From contig OY969917.1 in the NCBI GenBank assembly GCA_963704565.1, positions 1,426,001 to 1,490,000 of the forward strand: 64,000 nucleotides of DNA, in the 5' to 3' direction. Positions 51,140 to 60,252 of this stretch are shown one piece after another. Within the stretch, counting starts at the first letter, position 1; every line of letters begins with the position of its first letter. The translations under genes were made by a program, and so were the position numbers. Source of the stretch: Rhodoblastus sp963704565. Lineage in GTDB: Bacteria > Pseudomonadota > Alphaproteobacteria > Rhizobiales > Beijerinckiaceae. The notes below the pieces were generated by a model. It saw nothing but the letters and a program-made list of their open reading frames with translations. It was not told the origin of the DNA and ran no database searches.

Positions 51140-51877
51140 ATGCGCCTCGGCATCATGCAGCCTTATTTCTTCCCCTATCCGGGACATTTCGCCTTGATCG
51201 CCAATGTCGACGAATGGGTCGTCTTCGACATCACCCAATATACGCCGAAAAGCTGGATCAGCCGCAATCGCGTGCTGCATCCGAGCCAGGGCGCGAACTG
51301 GATCAATGTTCCGCTGTCGAACTCCAGCATTTCGATCAAGATTCACGAAGCGCGGGTGCTCGACCTCGCGGCCGCGGAACGGACGACGTTGGGCAAGCTC
51401 AGTCATTATCGGCGCCGAGCTCCATTCGCGCGGCAAGTCGAAGAGGTCGTGAAGACGGCTTTCGCGTCGGCGGGGAACAGGAACTCGCTGGTCGATTTGA
51501 ACGTTGCGGGGCTCGACGCGGTCTGCGCTTATCTCGGCCTTGCGTTCCGACGCCGGATCTGTTCGGAATTGAGCCTGCCGCTGCCGGACAATCTCGGCGC
51601 CGGCGAATGGGCGCCGACAATCGCAGGACTCCTCGGCGCAAAGACCTATGTCAACCCTTACGGCGGCCGTGAATTGTTCGATCGAAAAACATTCGAGAAA
51701 CACGGCGTGGCGCTGGAATTCCTCAAGGCTTCGGACTTTGTCTACGAGACGAAGGAGTTGGAATTCATTCCCAACCTGTCAATTCTTGACGCGTTGATGT
51801 GGAACAGCCCGGATGTCGTGCGGGAGGCGCTGACATCCATCGCGACAGTCGTATCCGCCGCCGACGCCCCTGAATGA
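51140..51877 (+). CDS. WbqC-like family protein
   Basis: A 245-residue protein starting MRLGIMQPYFFPYPGHFALIANVDEWVVFDITQYTPKSWISRNRVL, the WbqC signature. WbqC-like proteins occur in O-antigen and capsule clusters, usually beside DegT aminotransferases, and are thought to act in amino-sugar formation or modification; the reaction is not established. The later motif GAKTYVNPYGGRELFDRKTFEKHGVALEF is typical. It begins one base after the aminotransferase stop and ends the operon; the IS3-type remnant starts 15 bases after its stop. Confidence 0.92.
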   Translation: MRLGIMQPYFFPYPGHFALIANVDEWVVFDITQYTPKSWISRNRVLHPSQGANWINVPLSNSSISIKIHEARVLDLAAAERTTLGKLSHYRRRAPFARQVEEVVKTAFASAGNRNSLVDLNVAGLDAVCAYLGLAFRRRICSELSLPLPDNLGAGEWAPTIAGLLGAKTYVNPYGGRELFDRKTFEKHGVALEFLKASDFVYETKELEFIPNLSILDALMWNSPDVVREALTSIATVVSAADAPE

Positions 51878-51891
51878 AGGGCTCTTGAAAC

Positions 51892-52110
51892 TGAGCTGCT
51901 CCCCATTGGTTGGACAATTTCCGGGGTGATTTAAGCTACGCTCTGGACCTGCTGGTCGGGTTCCATCCTGTTCCGATGAACCACGGCGGGCGGTTTGTGC
52001 CCGCCATGGGCGGCGTGAGGCCGCTGGCGATTGCAGAAGTTCATCCAGCGACTGATCCCGATGAGGCGTGCGAGAGCCTTCGTACCCGCTGAGAATGAGC
52101 GGAACGCCGA
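51892..52110 (-). mobile_element. IS3-family right-end remnant
   Basis: Begins with the terminal sequence TGAGCTGCTCCCCATTGG, typical of an IS3-type inverted repeat (5'-TG). On the minus strand it encodes the last 40 or so residues of an IS3-family integrase (WMNFCNRQRPHAAHGGHKPP, then AVVHRNRMEPDQQVQSVA), stopping at 51931. The rest of the element is missing; its far edge is not sharp. Confidence 0.75.
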
Positions 52111-52129
52111 ATACGATCGTCCGCACGCG

Positions 52130-54280
52130 TTATCGTGTCGTCGCTTGGCCGAGGAGTGGGTCCAGAACCGGCGCGAAAATGTTTTTCACCGCATAGATCG
52201 AACCGGCGGCCGAGTAGTGCCCGTAATCCACAGCGATCATGTCGTCGGGCAAGTGGGCCCCGACCAACCTTCGGCATTGCCCGTCGCGGCACAAGCTGCC
52301 GACTTGGGAAACATATGTCGCGTTTTTCCCCCAATCGAACGCCTTGAGGGCGGCGTCGGCCGCAAGCAATTCCTGTCTCAGGCCGACGGCCGAAAATGTT
52401 GCGGCGGCCTTGTCCGCGTTGACCTCCAAGCCGACGAGAATCGGCAGGTACGGCGTCCAGGTCGGAACCTGGCCGGCGATGACGATATGCTTGGGATCCT
52501 CGCCGTCAAGCTTGCGGACATTGTCGAGAAAATCATTGAAATAATTCGGGTAAAGCCAATCGGGATCGGTAACATACGATGCGAAATAGGCGCTTACGAA
52601 CAAAATGTCCGGCTTGATCGCACGAATCTGCTCGAACACATATTCATTGATCGCGCGGCAGCGCGGCGTGCCGCCTAAGCCCTGATCGAGCGGCGGGTGC
52701 TCGATCAACGGCATGCAAAAATTCGCGGTCATCGCGATCACATTGGCTTTGGCCCCGTATTCCTGCTCCAAGCCGGGAAAAAAATGGGCGGCGTGGGAAT
52801 CGCCGACAATCATGATCGTGGGTTTGTTCCGATCGGCGATGAGATTGCAATGATGGGATTCGAAGAAGGCTCGCGCCCGCAACCTTTCTTCGTCAAGGGA
52901 ATAATGCTTCGCATCCTTTTGATAAAAGCAGGCCATTAGCCTCGACACGGGGCCGTTGGGGGCGTCATAATTGAAGATGCGGGTGACTTCGGGCGGGAAA
53001 CGTCCGGGATAGCCGTCCATGCGCCGGGTCGTGCTGCCCAGTAGGCCGCTGAGCGCGAGCATTGCAACAAGAGTCAGCGCGACCGCGCGCGGATGGCGGC
53101 GAAAAGCGTGACCCACCGGGCGCTCGATGAAACGCCAGGTCAAATAGGCGAGCGCCACGGCCAGCGCCACGAGTAGCCCCATGGGTGGCGCGTTCGGGCG
53201 GATATGGGCAAAAGCAAAGAGCGGCCAGTGCCAGAGGTAAAGCGGATAGGAAATAAGGCCGAAAAATTGCGCGATCCGGTTGCCGAGCACGTAGCGGCCG
53301 ATGCGCGAGCCCGGATGGGCGATCACCAAAGCGCTCCCCATCGTCGGAACCAGCGCGCGCCAGCCGGGGAAATCCTGCGTTTGATCGAGCAGAATATAGG
53401 CGGCGCAGATCAGCGCCAGGCCAAGTCCGGCGCCGAAATCGGCCCAACGGACGTCGGGATGCGACATAGGGCGCCGCGCGAAGACTTCCCGCCATGCCAG
53501 CATGGCGCCGAGCGCGAGCTCCCACGCACGGCTCCATAACAGATAGAAGGCGGCGGACGGTTCGCGCGGCGTCTCGAACAAATTGAAAGCCAGCGACAGC
53601 GCGAAAACGACAACGACGCCGGCGCCGATGAGCCGGCGCCCTCCCGAAAAAAGAAGGAGCATGAGCGCTGGCCAGATCAGATAGAACTGCTCCTCAATGC
53701 TGAGCGACCACAGATGCAGCAGCGGTTGCGAACTTAAATCGATGCCGAAATAGCCCTGGGCCTTTCGCAACAGCCATAGGTTCACGGTGAAATAGGAGCT
53801 GCCCTCGATGTGGCCGCCGATAGACCGGAATAAATGAGGGTCGGCCCAGAACCAGCCCATCGTCCAGACAGAAAATGTCACCAGCAGGAGCGACGGCAGG
53901 ATGCGCTTGACGCGCTTGGCATAGAAGAAAAGCAGAGAAAATTTGCCGGCTTCGCGCTCGCTCAGGATGATGCGCGAGATCAGGAAGCCGGAAATGACGA
54001 AAAAGACGTCAACGCCGGCAAATCCGCCCGGAAGAAGTCCAAGATGCGCATGGAACAGGACCACGCCGACAATGGCCAGCATTCGCAGGCCGTTGATGTC
54101 GGGACGGAAGTCGTGATGAGCAAGGCTGACGTTTTTCGGGCGCCTCCCGCTTCCCGACGGGACGGCGCAACGGCCTTTGCTTTCCGGCGAAGCTGATGCA
54201 AAGCTGGCTGATTGGCGGCCGGGCGGCCGGGAACTTTCCAAAAGCGATGGGGTCGAACGCTCGGGATCCCCGATGGTCAA
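52130..54280 (-). CDS. OafA/YrhL-type acyltransferase with C-terminal SGNH domain
   Basis: A 716-residue membrane acyltransferase that adds acetyl or similar groups to surface glycans. An N-terminal leader of about 55 residues precedes the acyltransferase-3 domain (FRPDINGLRMLAIVGVVLFHAHLGLLPGGFAGVDVFFVISGFLISRII, with the conserved His and Arg), which has about ten transmembrane helices to near residue 420. The extracytoplasmic SGNH part has block I MIVGDSHAAHFFP and the catalytic Asp/His in DYGHYSAAGS. The start is uncertain, because the leader is poorly conserved. It is transcribed against the rest of the cluster, flanked by IS debris on both sides. Confidence 0.92.
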   Translation of the reverse strand: MTIGDPERSTPSLLESSRPPGRQSASFASASPESKGRCAVPSGSGRRPKNVSLAHHDFRPDINGLRMLAIVGVVLFHAHLGLLPGGFAGVDVFFVISGFLISRIILSEREAGKFSLLFFYAKRVKRILPSLLLVTFSVWTMGWFWADPHLFRSIGGHIEGSSYFTVNLWLLRKAQGYFGIDLSSQPLLHLWSLSIEEQFYLIWPALMLLLFSGGRRLIGAGVVVVFALSLAFNLFETPREPSAAFYLLWSRAWELALGAMLAWREVFARRPMSHPDVRWADFGAGLGLALICAAYILLDQTQDFPGWRALVPTMGSALVIAHPGSRIGRYVLGNRIAQFFGLISYPLYLWHWPLFAFAHIRPNAPPMGLLVALAVALAYLTWRFIERPVGHAFRRHPRAVALTLVAMLALSGLLGSTTRRMDGYPGRFPPEVTRIFNYDAPNGPVSRLMACFYQKDAKHYSLDEERLRARAFFESHHCNLIADRNKPTIMIVGDSHAAHFFPGLEQEYGAKANVIAMTANFCMPLIEHPPLDQGLGGTPRCRAINEYVFEQIRAIKPDILFVSAYFASYVTDPDWLYPNYFNDFLDNVRKLDGEDPKHIVIAGQVPTWTPYLPILVGLEVNADKAAATFSAVGLRQELLAADAALKAFDWGKNATYVSQVGSLCRDGQCRRLVGAHLPDDMIAVDYGHYSAAGSIYAVKNIFAPVLDPLLGQATTR

Positions 54281-54432
54281 ATCACGCGTCTCCGCTGTCC
54301 CGTCAGGGCGACCGCTGGCCGCCGTAATTCGGAGATCAGGCGCTTATCTCCGGTCGACGGACAAGCGTCCGTCGGACCGCATGGCCGGTTAAACAAGTTG
54401 CGAGACAGAGTCAAGTTCGGCGCCGCTGCGCC

Positions 54433-54774
54433 TTATGTTGGAAATCGCCGGCGTTGCGCCTTGGGCTCGGGATCATCCGAGGGCGCACGCGGACAGCGCC
54501 CCGAGCGCTTGCGGTTCTCGGCTTTGCGCTTCTCCTCGGCCTCCGCCTTCGCCGCCGCAGCGGCCGCAGCCTCTGCTTCCAGCGCTTGTTTGGCCTCTCG
54601 GACTTTGGCCAGACGTTTCTGTTTATTGGCGATCCACTCGGGCGTCTCGTCGCCGCGACGGGTCGCGCCGTGGAGCTTGTCTTCCTCCGCGTCGACCGCT
54701 TCGGCGGCTTCAAGCCAGCGATCGACCTCGGCTTGCAGTTCCTCCTCGCGCGTCTTCATGCGCTCATAGCTCAT
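54433..54774 (-). pseudogene. IS1182-like transposase fragment
   Basis: Encodes SYERMKTREEELQAEVDRWLEAAEAVDAEEDKLHGATRRGDETPEWIANKQKRLAKVREAK and an Ala/Glu-rich coiled coil, the middle linker of IS1182-type transposases, and then loses the family pattern at the point where KAQRNFTDPES would normally follow. Both the N- and C-terminal domains are absent. The frame itself is open, but it is a remnant, not a gene. Confidence 0.7.
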
Positions 54775-54789
54775 CGCCTTGTGCTTGGA

Positions 54790-55548
54790 GGCGATTGTCG
54801 TGGCCATGGATTGGACGGATTTCGACGCGGACGATCAGGCGATCGCTGGCATTGAACCTCGTCTCCAACCACGGCCGCGCGACGCCCTTGCTATGGCTGA
54901 CCGTCTTGAAGGACGAACTGAAAAACCAGCGCAACGACTTCGAGAACCTCTGCCTCACGCGTTTGGCCGAAGTGCCGCCCGAGGGCGCCGCGGTGACGAT
55001 CCTCGCCGACCGCGGCTTTGGCGACACCAAGCTGTTCGATTTTCTCGACACGCTGGGCTTCGCCTATGTCATCCGCTTTCGCGGCAACATTCACGTCGCG
55101 GCGGCCGATGGCGACGCGCCCCGCCGCTGCGTGGGTCGGCAAGGGCGGCCGGGCGCGCAAGCTGCGCGACGCCGAGGTCACGACGGGCCGCCACAAGGTC
55201 GCGGCGGTCGTTTGCGTCAAGGCCAAGGACATGAAGGAGGCCTGGTGTCTGGCCGCCGGCGCCGGAGAGGCCACCGCGCGCGAGATCATCGACGCCTACT
55301 CCAGGCGCTGGACGATAGAGCCGAGTTTTCGCGACCCCAAGGACTTGCGTTTTGGCATGGGATTAAGCGTTCAGCGCATCGCCGATCCGCAACGGCGCGA
55401 CCGGCTGCTTCTCTTGAACGCCTTCGCCATTGTGCTCTTGACGATGCTCGGCGCCGCCGGCGAAGGCCTCGGCATGGACCGCCATCTCAAATCAAATACC
55501 GCCAAGCACCGCACACATTCGCCGTTCCGGCAGGGCTGCATGCTCTAA
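54790..55548 (+). pseudogene. IS4-family transposase, N-truncated and frameshifted
   Basis: Three frames must be joined. VVAMDWTDFDADDQ starts in one; LNLVSNHGRATPLLWLTVLKDELKNQRNDFENLCLTRL continues in the next (shift near 54850) with the DDE segment ILADRGFGDTKLFDFLDTLGFAYVIRFRGN; the last part GKGGRARKLRDAEVTTGRHK with IIDAYSRRWTIEPSFRDPKDLRFGMGL (catalytic Glu) is in the third (shift near 55115-55140). The N-terminal third is absent. It directly abuts the IS1182-like fragment, so this spot has collected several insertions. Confidence 0.85.
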
Positions 55549-55756
55549 GAGTTGATCCCGAACATGCCGGAAATCCGGCTGCGGCCCCTGGTCGAGCGAT
55601 TTACATAATATATAAATCAAAACAACACCTTGTCTCAGACATTCACGGTCATTTGAAAAATGAGGGGATAGCTGAGGGCCGTTCCAACTCTTGACTGCGG
55701 AGGGGCGCATTGCTAAGAAAAACAACGCTAACACACTCGCGCAGGTCCGGGTATAT

Positions 55757-57790
55757 ATGGCAGAGCCGGTACAGAAATCTATTGCTCCAGATCTGTCTGT
55801 ATTCATGAATTATGAGTATGAATTCGATTTTAACGGCAACAACGCCGCCGCCAACGTCATTCGACTAGTTGGGAAAAACAAGCGCGTGCTTGAGATCGGC
55901 GCGGGGTCCGGCGCCATCGCCCGGAAATTAGTCGATGTGATGTGTTGCGAAGTTGTCGCCATTGACATCAACCCGGTCTCCGTCGAAAAACTGAAAGTAT
56001 TCTGTAGCGGGGTCTATTCTGTTGATTTGAATAATAAGGACTGGACTTCGCAACTCGGCTCGGAACGAAAATTCGATGTCGTCATCGCCGCCGATGTTCT
56101 CGAACATCTTTACGACCCGTGGACCGTTCTCAAGCAGATGAAAAGCCTGTTGAACGACCACGGGTTCATCGTGCTCTCCCTTCCTCACGCCGCCTATTGG
56201 GGCGTGCTGGTCAGCCTCGCGCATGAGGATTTCGCCTATGGAGAATGGGGCCTGTTCGACAAGACCCATATCCGTTTCTTCGGAATGCATAATATCCAGA
56301 CCCTGCACGAAAGCGCGGGCCTCGCGATTCAGGATTACCGTTTCGTTGAGCTGAACCCCGACAAGACCGAGTTCGCAAATCTTTGGGAATCGTTGTCCGC
56401 CACCGAACGCCAAGCCTTCGCGAGCCACCGGTTAAGTTCCGTTTACCAAGTTGTCACCAAGGCGGCTCCCGTCGAGCGCGCGAGAAATGCGCTTTCCCTG
56501 ACAGATTCCAAACCGAAACTGGCGGTGAGGTCCGACGACTGTCAGGTCAGACTTATCGCGTTTTTCTTGCCGCAGTTTCATCCAATTCCGGAAAACGACC
56601 AATGGTGGGGACGGGGATTTACCGAATGGACCAACGTCACCAAGGCCACGCCGCTTTTCCCCGGCCATATTCAACCCCATCTGCCAACCGATCTCGGATT
56701 CTACGACCTTCGTTTGCGCGAATCGCGTCGTGAGCAGATCAAATTAGCCAAGGCTTACGGAATCGACGGTTTTTGTTACCATTATTACTGGTTCTCTGGC
56801 CGACAACTCTTGAGCGCGCCGCTCGATGACATGCTCGCCGATCCCGAGAGCGACATGCCGTTTTGCCTGTGCTGGGCCAATGAAAACTGGACGCGGCGAT
56901 GGGACGCGGCCGAGCATGATATTCTGATCGCTCAGGAATATCGCCCCGACGACGATCTCGATTTCATAAAAAGCATCGAGCCGATGCTACGCGACAAGCG
57001 TTACATTCTTGTCGATGGCGCGCCTTTCTTGATCGTCTATCGTCCGCAGCATCTTCCCGACGCGAAAAAGACGGTCGCGATCTGGCGGAAATATTGCGCC
57101 AGCGTCGGCATTCCGAAAATCCACGTCGCCTGCGCCTTCACCCATGGCAACTGGGACTACCGCCAGTTCAGCTTCGACAGCGGCGTGGAATTTCCGCCGC
57201 ACAACATGACGATGCCGAGCCTGACTCCGGCGATAAATTTCTATAACGAACATTCCGGTTATGTTTTCGACTGCGCGGATGTCGCCGAACGTTATCTGTC
57301 AATGCGCTATTCCCGCGACTTCAACGGCTTTCGCTGCGTTTTCCCAGCATGGGACAACACCGCCCGCACGGGCGCACGCGCGGCGATCGGATTGAACGGC
57401 ACGCCGAGAAATTATGAGTTCTGGCTTTCGCAGGCCATCGCCAAGACCTGCGAGGACTTTCCCGGCGAGGACAGGCTCGTTTTCATCAACGCATGGAACG
57501 AATGGGCCGAAGGCTGCCACCTGGAGCCCTGCCGCCTATATGGGCGGCTATTTCTGGAGGCGACGGCGCGAGCGAAACGCGGCGACTCCACCTTGACAGA
57601 CCTCATGGACAGGGGCGTCCCGGACATCGCGCGCATTCCGCAAGACGTTCAAAGCGCTGACCCACCCTCTCCTTATGTAGCCGCCAACACCCAGAAGAAA
57701 TATACCCCGCTCGGGCGCTTCGTCCGCAAAACGGTGACCAATCCGTTGCGCGCCAGCCTTAGGTGGCTCAGGGGAAAGAAGCCAAGATAA
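55757..57790 (+). CDS. methyltransferase-WbsX (GH99-like) fusion protein
   Basis: A 677-residue two-domain protein. Residues about 20-235 form a class I methyltransferase (RVLEIGAGSGAIARKLVDVMCCEVVAIDINP; FDVVIAADVLEHLYDPWTVLKQ). From about 255 a WbsX-type domain starts (VRLIAFFLPQFHPIPENDQWWGRGFTEWTNVTKATPLFPGH, YGIDGFCYHYYWFSGRQLL, FCLCWANENWTRRWDA, VFINAWNEWAEGCHLEP), a GH99-like TIM-barrel found in O-antigen clusters. WbsX proteins are annotated as glycosyltransferases or glycosidases; the activity is unproven. The start is ATG 55757 or TTG 55691. A basic C-terminal tail (RASLRWLRGKKPR) ends it. Confidence 0.9.
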   Translation: MAEPVQKSIAPDLSVFMNYEYEFDFNGNNAAANVIRLVGKNKRVLEIGAGSGAIARKLVDVMCCEVVAIDINPVSVEKLKVFCSGVYSVDLNNKDWTSQLGSERKFDVVIAADVLEHLYDPWTVLKQMKSLLNDHGFIVLSLPHAAYWGVLVSLAHEDFAYGEWGLFDKTHIRFFGMHNIQTLHESAGLAIQDYRFVELNPDKTEFANLWESLSATERQAFASHRLSSVYQVVTKAAPVERARNALSLTDSKPKLAVRSDDCQVRLIAFFLPQFHPIPENDQWWGRGFTEWTNVTKATPLFPGHIQPHLPTDLGFYDLRLRESRREQIKLAKAYGIDGFCYHYYWFSGRQLLSAPLDDMLADPESDMPFCLCWANENWTRRWDAAEHDILIAQEYRPDDDLDFIKSIEPMLRDKRYILVDGAPFLIVYRPQHLPDAKKTVAIWRKYCASVGIPKIHVACAFTHGNWDYRQFSFDSGVEFPPHNMTMPSLTPAINFYNEHSGYVFDCADVAERYLSMRYSRDFNGFRCVFPAWDNTARTGARAAIGLNGTPRNYEFWLSQAIAKTCEDFPGEDRLVFINAWNEWAEGCHLEPCRLYGRLFLEATARAKRGDSTLTDLMDRGVPDIARIPQDVQSADPPSPYVAANTQKKYTPLGRFVRKTVTNPLRASLRWLRGKKPR

Positions 57791-57970
57791 CAAATCGCCG
57801 GAGCAGATCGCTTAATCGAGACCTTGACTGGCTGATTGCGGTTTCTGCTCTTAAGCGCAAGGCGCAGGCGGCTGAATCCCCGAGCGCCGTCCTTGGGCCG
57901 AAGAAAAATCGCCGAGCGCCCGCGCGGGCGTTTGTCTATGGTTGTCAACAGATTAGGGCAGACTTGGCCA

Positions 57971-60031
57971 ATGACGGACTCTCCGGGAATTCCACGCCGT
58001 TTGATGGAGGTCTTCAAAGGGGCGGATCTTGTCGAGCGCGACCGATTGATCGCAGAGCTCAATCGCGTGGCGGGCGAGCGCGACAAACTCAGCGCCCAGC
58101 GCGACGAACTCAGCGCCCAGCTTGACGAACTCAGCGCCCAGCGCGACGAACTCAGCGCCCAGCGCGACGAACTCAGCGCCCAGCGCGACGAACTCGGCGC
58201 CCAGCGCGACGAACTCGGCGCCCAGCGCGACGAACTCGGCGCCCAGCTTGACGAACTCAGCGCCCAGCGCGACGAACTCAGCGCCCAGCGCGACAAACTC
58301 AGCGCCCAGCGCGACGAGATGATGACTCAGCGCGACGAGATGATGACTCAGCGCGATGCGTGGGTGGCTGAACGTCGACTTCAAGCGCTAACGACCAAGG
58401 TCGCGTCCTCGTTGAACGACCGCATGGACGGATCGCTCTCAATCCTTTTGGATGGGCGCCTGTCCGGTTCGAAAATACTTTATCTCGATCTGATGGAAGC
58501 AACGCTCACCGGCTCGCTCTACGAGGATCCGCCCTTACCGACCTTCGGTTACACCGCCTATGCTTCGAATCTCCGCGATCGAGGCCTCGATTGGCCATCC
58601 CACGCCGATTCGATGATTGGCAGCGAGCGCATGCGCAATTTTCGTACGCTGGTCGAAAACGTCATCAAGGCGAAAATTCCCGGCGATATCGTCGAAACGG
58701 GCGTGTGGCGCGGTGGCGCGAGCATTATGGCGCGAGCGGTGTTGATGGCCCACGACGTGCGCGACCGCAAAGTGATCCTTGCGGATTCGTTCGAGGGGCT
58801 GCCGCCGCCAAACGAATCCCAGTTCCCGGCGGATGCCGGCTCCACTTTTCACCAATTTCCGGAACTGGCTGTGTCTCTGGAGCAGGTGCAGGAAAATTTC
58901 AGGCGATTCGGGCTTCTCGACGAGCAAGTCGTGTTCGCCAAGGGTTGGTTCAGGGATACGATGCCGACCCTGCCGACCCATAGGATCGCCGTTTTGCGCC
59001 TGGACGGCGACATGTACGAATCGACGATCCAGCCGTTGGAGCACCTTTACGATCGCATCACGCCAGGCGGATGGATCATCGTCGATGATTACGAAATCAT
59101 TCCCGCCTGCAAGGCCGCGGTGACGGACTTCCTTGCCAAACGCGGGCTGAATCCCACGATCGTTCCGATTGACGGCGTCGGGGTCTATTTTCAGAAGGAG
59201 TCCGTCGGGGCCAGTTCCCAAACGCAACGAAAAGATAACTGGGATGAATGGCCCAAATGGGAGAGCGACGAAACTTTTCGGTCGCCACGGTTCAATTATT
59301 CGCTTTCCGTCAGCGATTACTCAGGGAAGACCGATCTGGATTCCGTAGCGCTGCTGAAGGACAGGCGCCTCATCGAGATATACCGTAATCTTTTCAGGAA
59401 CAATTCGATAAAATCGATATTCGAGATCGGTTTTTTCCAGGGCGGAATGCCTTTGTTTCTGACCGACATGAACCAACTCGACAAGATCGTCGCCATCGAT
59501 TGGTTCCCGCCGACAGACAAGCTGAAAGCCTTGATTGAGCGAGAAGGCCTCTCGGGTGCGATCAAACTCATTGGCGGCGTCGATCAAGCGGACACGGGAC
59601 GGCTGAGGTCAATTCTTGACGAAGAATTCGGGGCTAAGCCTCTCGATCTGATCGTTGACGACTGTTCGCACTATCTTCCCCAGACCAAGGCCTGTTTCCA
59701 GGCGTTGTTCGGTTATCTCCGTCCCGGCGGGAAATATATCATCGAGGATTGGGGCTGGACTCATTGGCCGGGCGAGCCGTGGCAAACGGACAAGAGCCCG
59801 TTTCATGGCATGGAATCGATGACGAATCTGATCTTCGAACTGGTCATGGCGATGGCTAGCGACAGATCCCTGATCTCGCAGGTCGACATTGCAGACCAAG
59901 CCTGCGTCATCGTGACCTGCGGACCGGCGCTGCCCCCCAAGACGCCGATCGATCTTCGGGCGATGACGAATATTGCTGGCGGAAGGACGACAAAACTTAT
60001 CGAAACGCCCGCGCCGCCCCCACAAGCCTGA
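57971..60031 (+). CDS. double methyltransferase (TylF-like plus second domain) with heptad-repeat coiled coil
   Basis: A 686-residue protein. Residues about 39-129 are thirteen near-identical 7-residue units (ELSAQRD and variants), a strong coiled coil. Then a TylF/MycF-type methyltransferase (IPGDIVETGVWRGGASIMARAVLMAHDVRDRKVILADSFEGLPPP; RLDGDMYESTIQPLEHLYDRITPGGWIIVDDYE, with metal-binding Asp residues). The last 250 residues hold a second methyltransferase-like fold (KSIFEIGFFQGGMPLFLTDMNQLDKIVAIDWFPP; LDLIVDDCSHYLPQTKACFQALFGYLRPGGKYIIEDWG), related to cephalosporin-hydroxylase-type enzymes. The start is ATG 57971 or 57938. Sugar O-methylation is likely; the coiled coil probably oligomerises it. 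Confidence 0.88.
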   Translation: MTDSPGIPRRLMEVFKGADLVERDRLIAELNRVAGERDKLSAQRDELSAQLDELSAQRDELSAQRDELSAQRDELGAQRDELGAQRDELGAQLDELSAQRDELSAQRDKLSAQRDEMMTQRDEMMTQRDAWVAERRLQALTTKVASSLNDRMDGSLSILLDGRLSGSKILYLDLMEATLTGSLYEDPPLPTFGYTAYASNLRDRGLDWPSHADSMIGSERMRNFRTLVENVIKAKIPGDIVETGVWRGGASIMARAVLMAHDVRDRKVILADSFEGLPPPNESQFPADAGSTFHQFPELAVSLEQVQENFRRFGLLDEQVVFAKGWFRDTMPTLPTHRIAVLRLDGDMYESTIQPLEHLYDRITPGGWIIVDDYEIIPACKAAVTDFLAKRGLNPTIVPIDGVGVYFQKESVGASSQTQRKDNWDEWPKWESDETFRSPRFNYSLSVSDYSGKTDLDSVALLKDRRLIEIYRNLFRNNSIKSIFEIGFFQGGMPLFLTDMNQLDKIVAIDWFPPTDKLKALIEREGLSGAIKLIGGVDQADTGRLRSILDEEFGAKPLDLIVDDCSHYLPQTKACFQALFGYLRPGGKYIIEDWGWTHWPGEPWQTDKSPFHGMESMTNLIFELVMAMASDRSLISQVDIADQACVIVTCGPALPPKTPIDLRAMTNIAGGRTTKLIETPAPPPQA
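58085..58357 (+). repeat. 13-unit 21-bp tandem repeat inside the methyltransferase gene
   Basis: Thirteen 21-base units of the type GAACTCAGCGCCCAGCGCGA(C), coding in frame for KLSAQRD, ELSAQLD, ELSAQRD (x3), ELGAQRD (x2), ELGAQLD, ELSAQRD (x2), KLSAQRD and EMMTQRD (x2). Because the unit is a multiple of three and many copies are identical, changes in copy number would keep the frame. Confidence 0.95.
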
Positions 60032-60177
60032 CGTTGCGCCGATCGGGCGCGCCAAAACACGACGGAGCTTTTCGCAAGCGTCGCTCCCTCGTAGCTCCTT
60101 CATTTGAGAAAGGCGACGGCGTCCTTGGCCCGCCATCGCCAAAATCAAACGAGATGCGAATTCAAGCTTGCGTATAA

Positions 60178-60192
60178 GAACAAATCATGTAC
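60178..60192 (+). promoter_or_regulatory. LexA (SOS) box before recA
   Basis: GAAC-N7-GTAC, one base from the alphaproteobacterial LexA consensus GAAC-N7-GAAC, 61 bases before the recA start, where a LexA site is expected. Confidence 0.75.
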
Positions 60193-60252
60193 ATATGCAA
60201 CCTGCAAGCTGATTGCGCGGCGGGCCGCGCCCGTGCCAAAAGGATGAAGCCA

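Noticed and set aside
58085..58357. CRISPR-like array
   Set aside because: Thirteen regular 21-bp units have no spacers and encode an in-frame coiled coil; this is a coding minisatellite.
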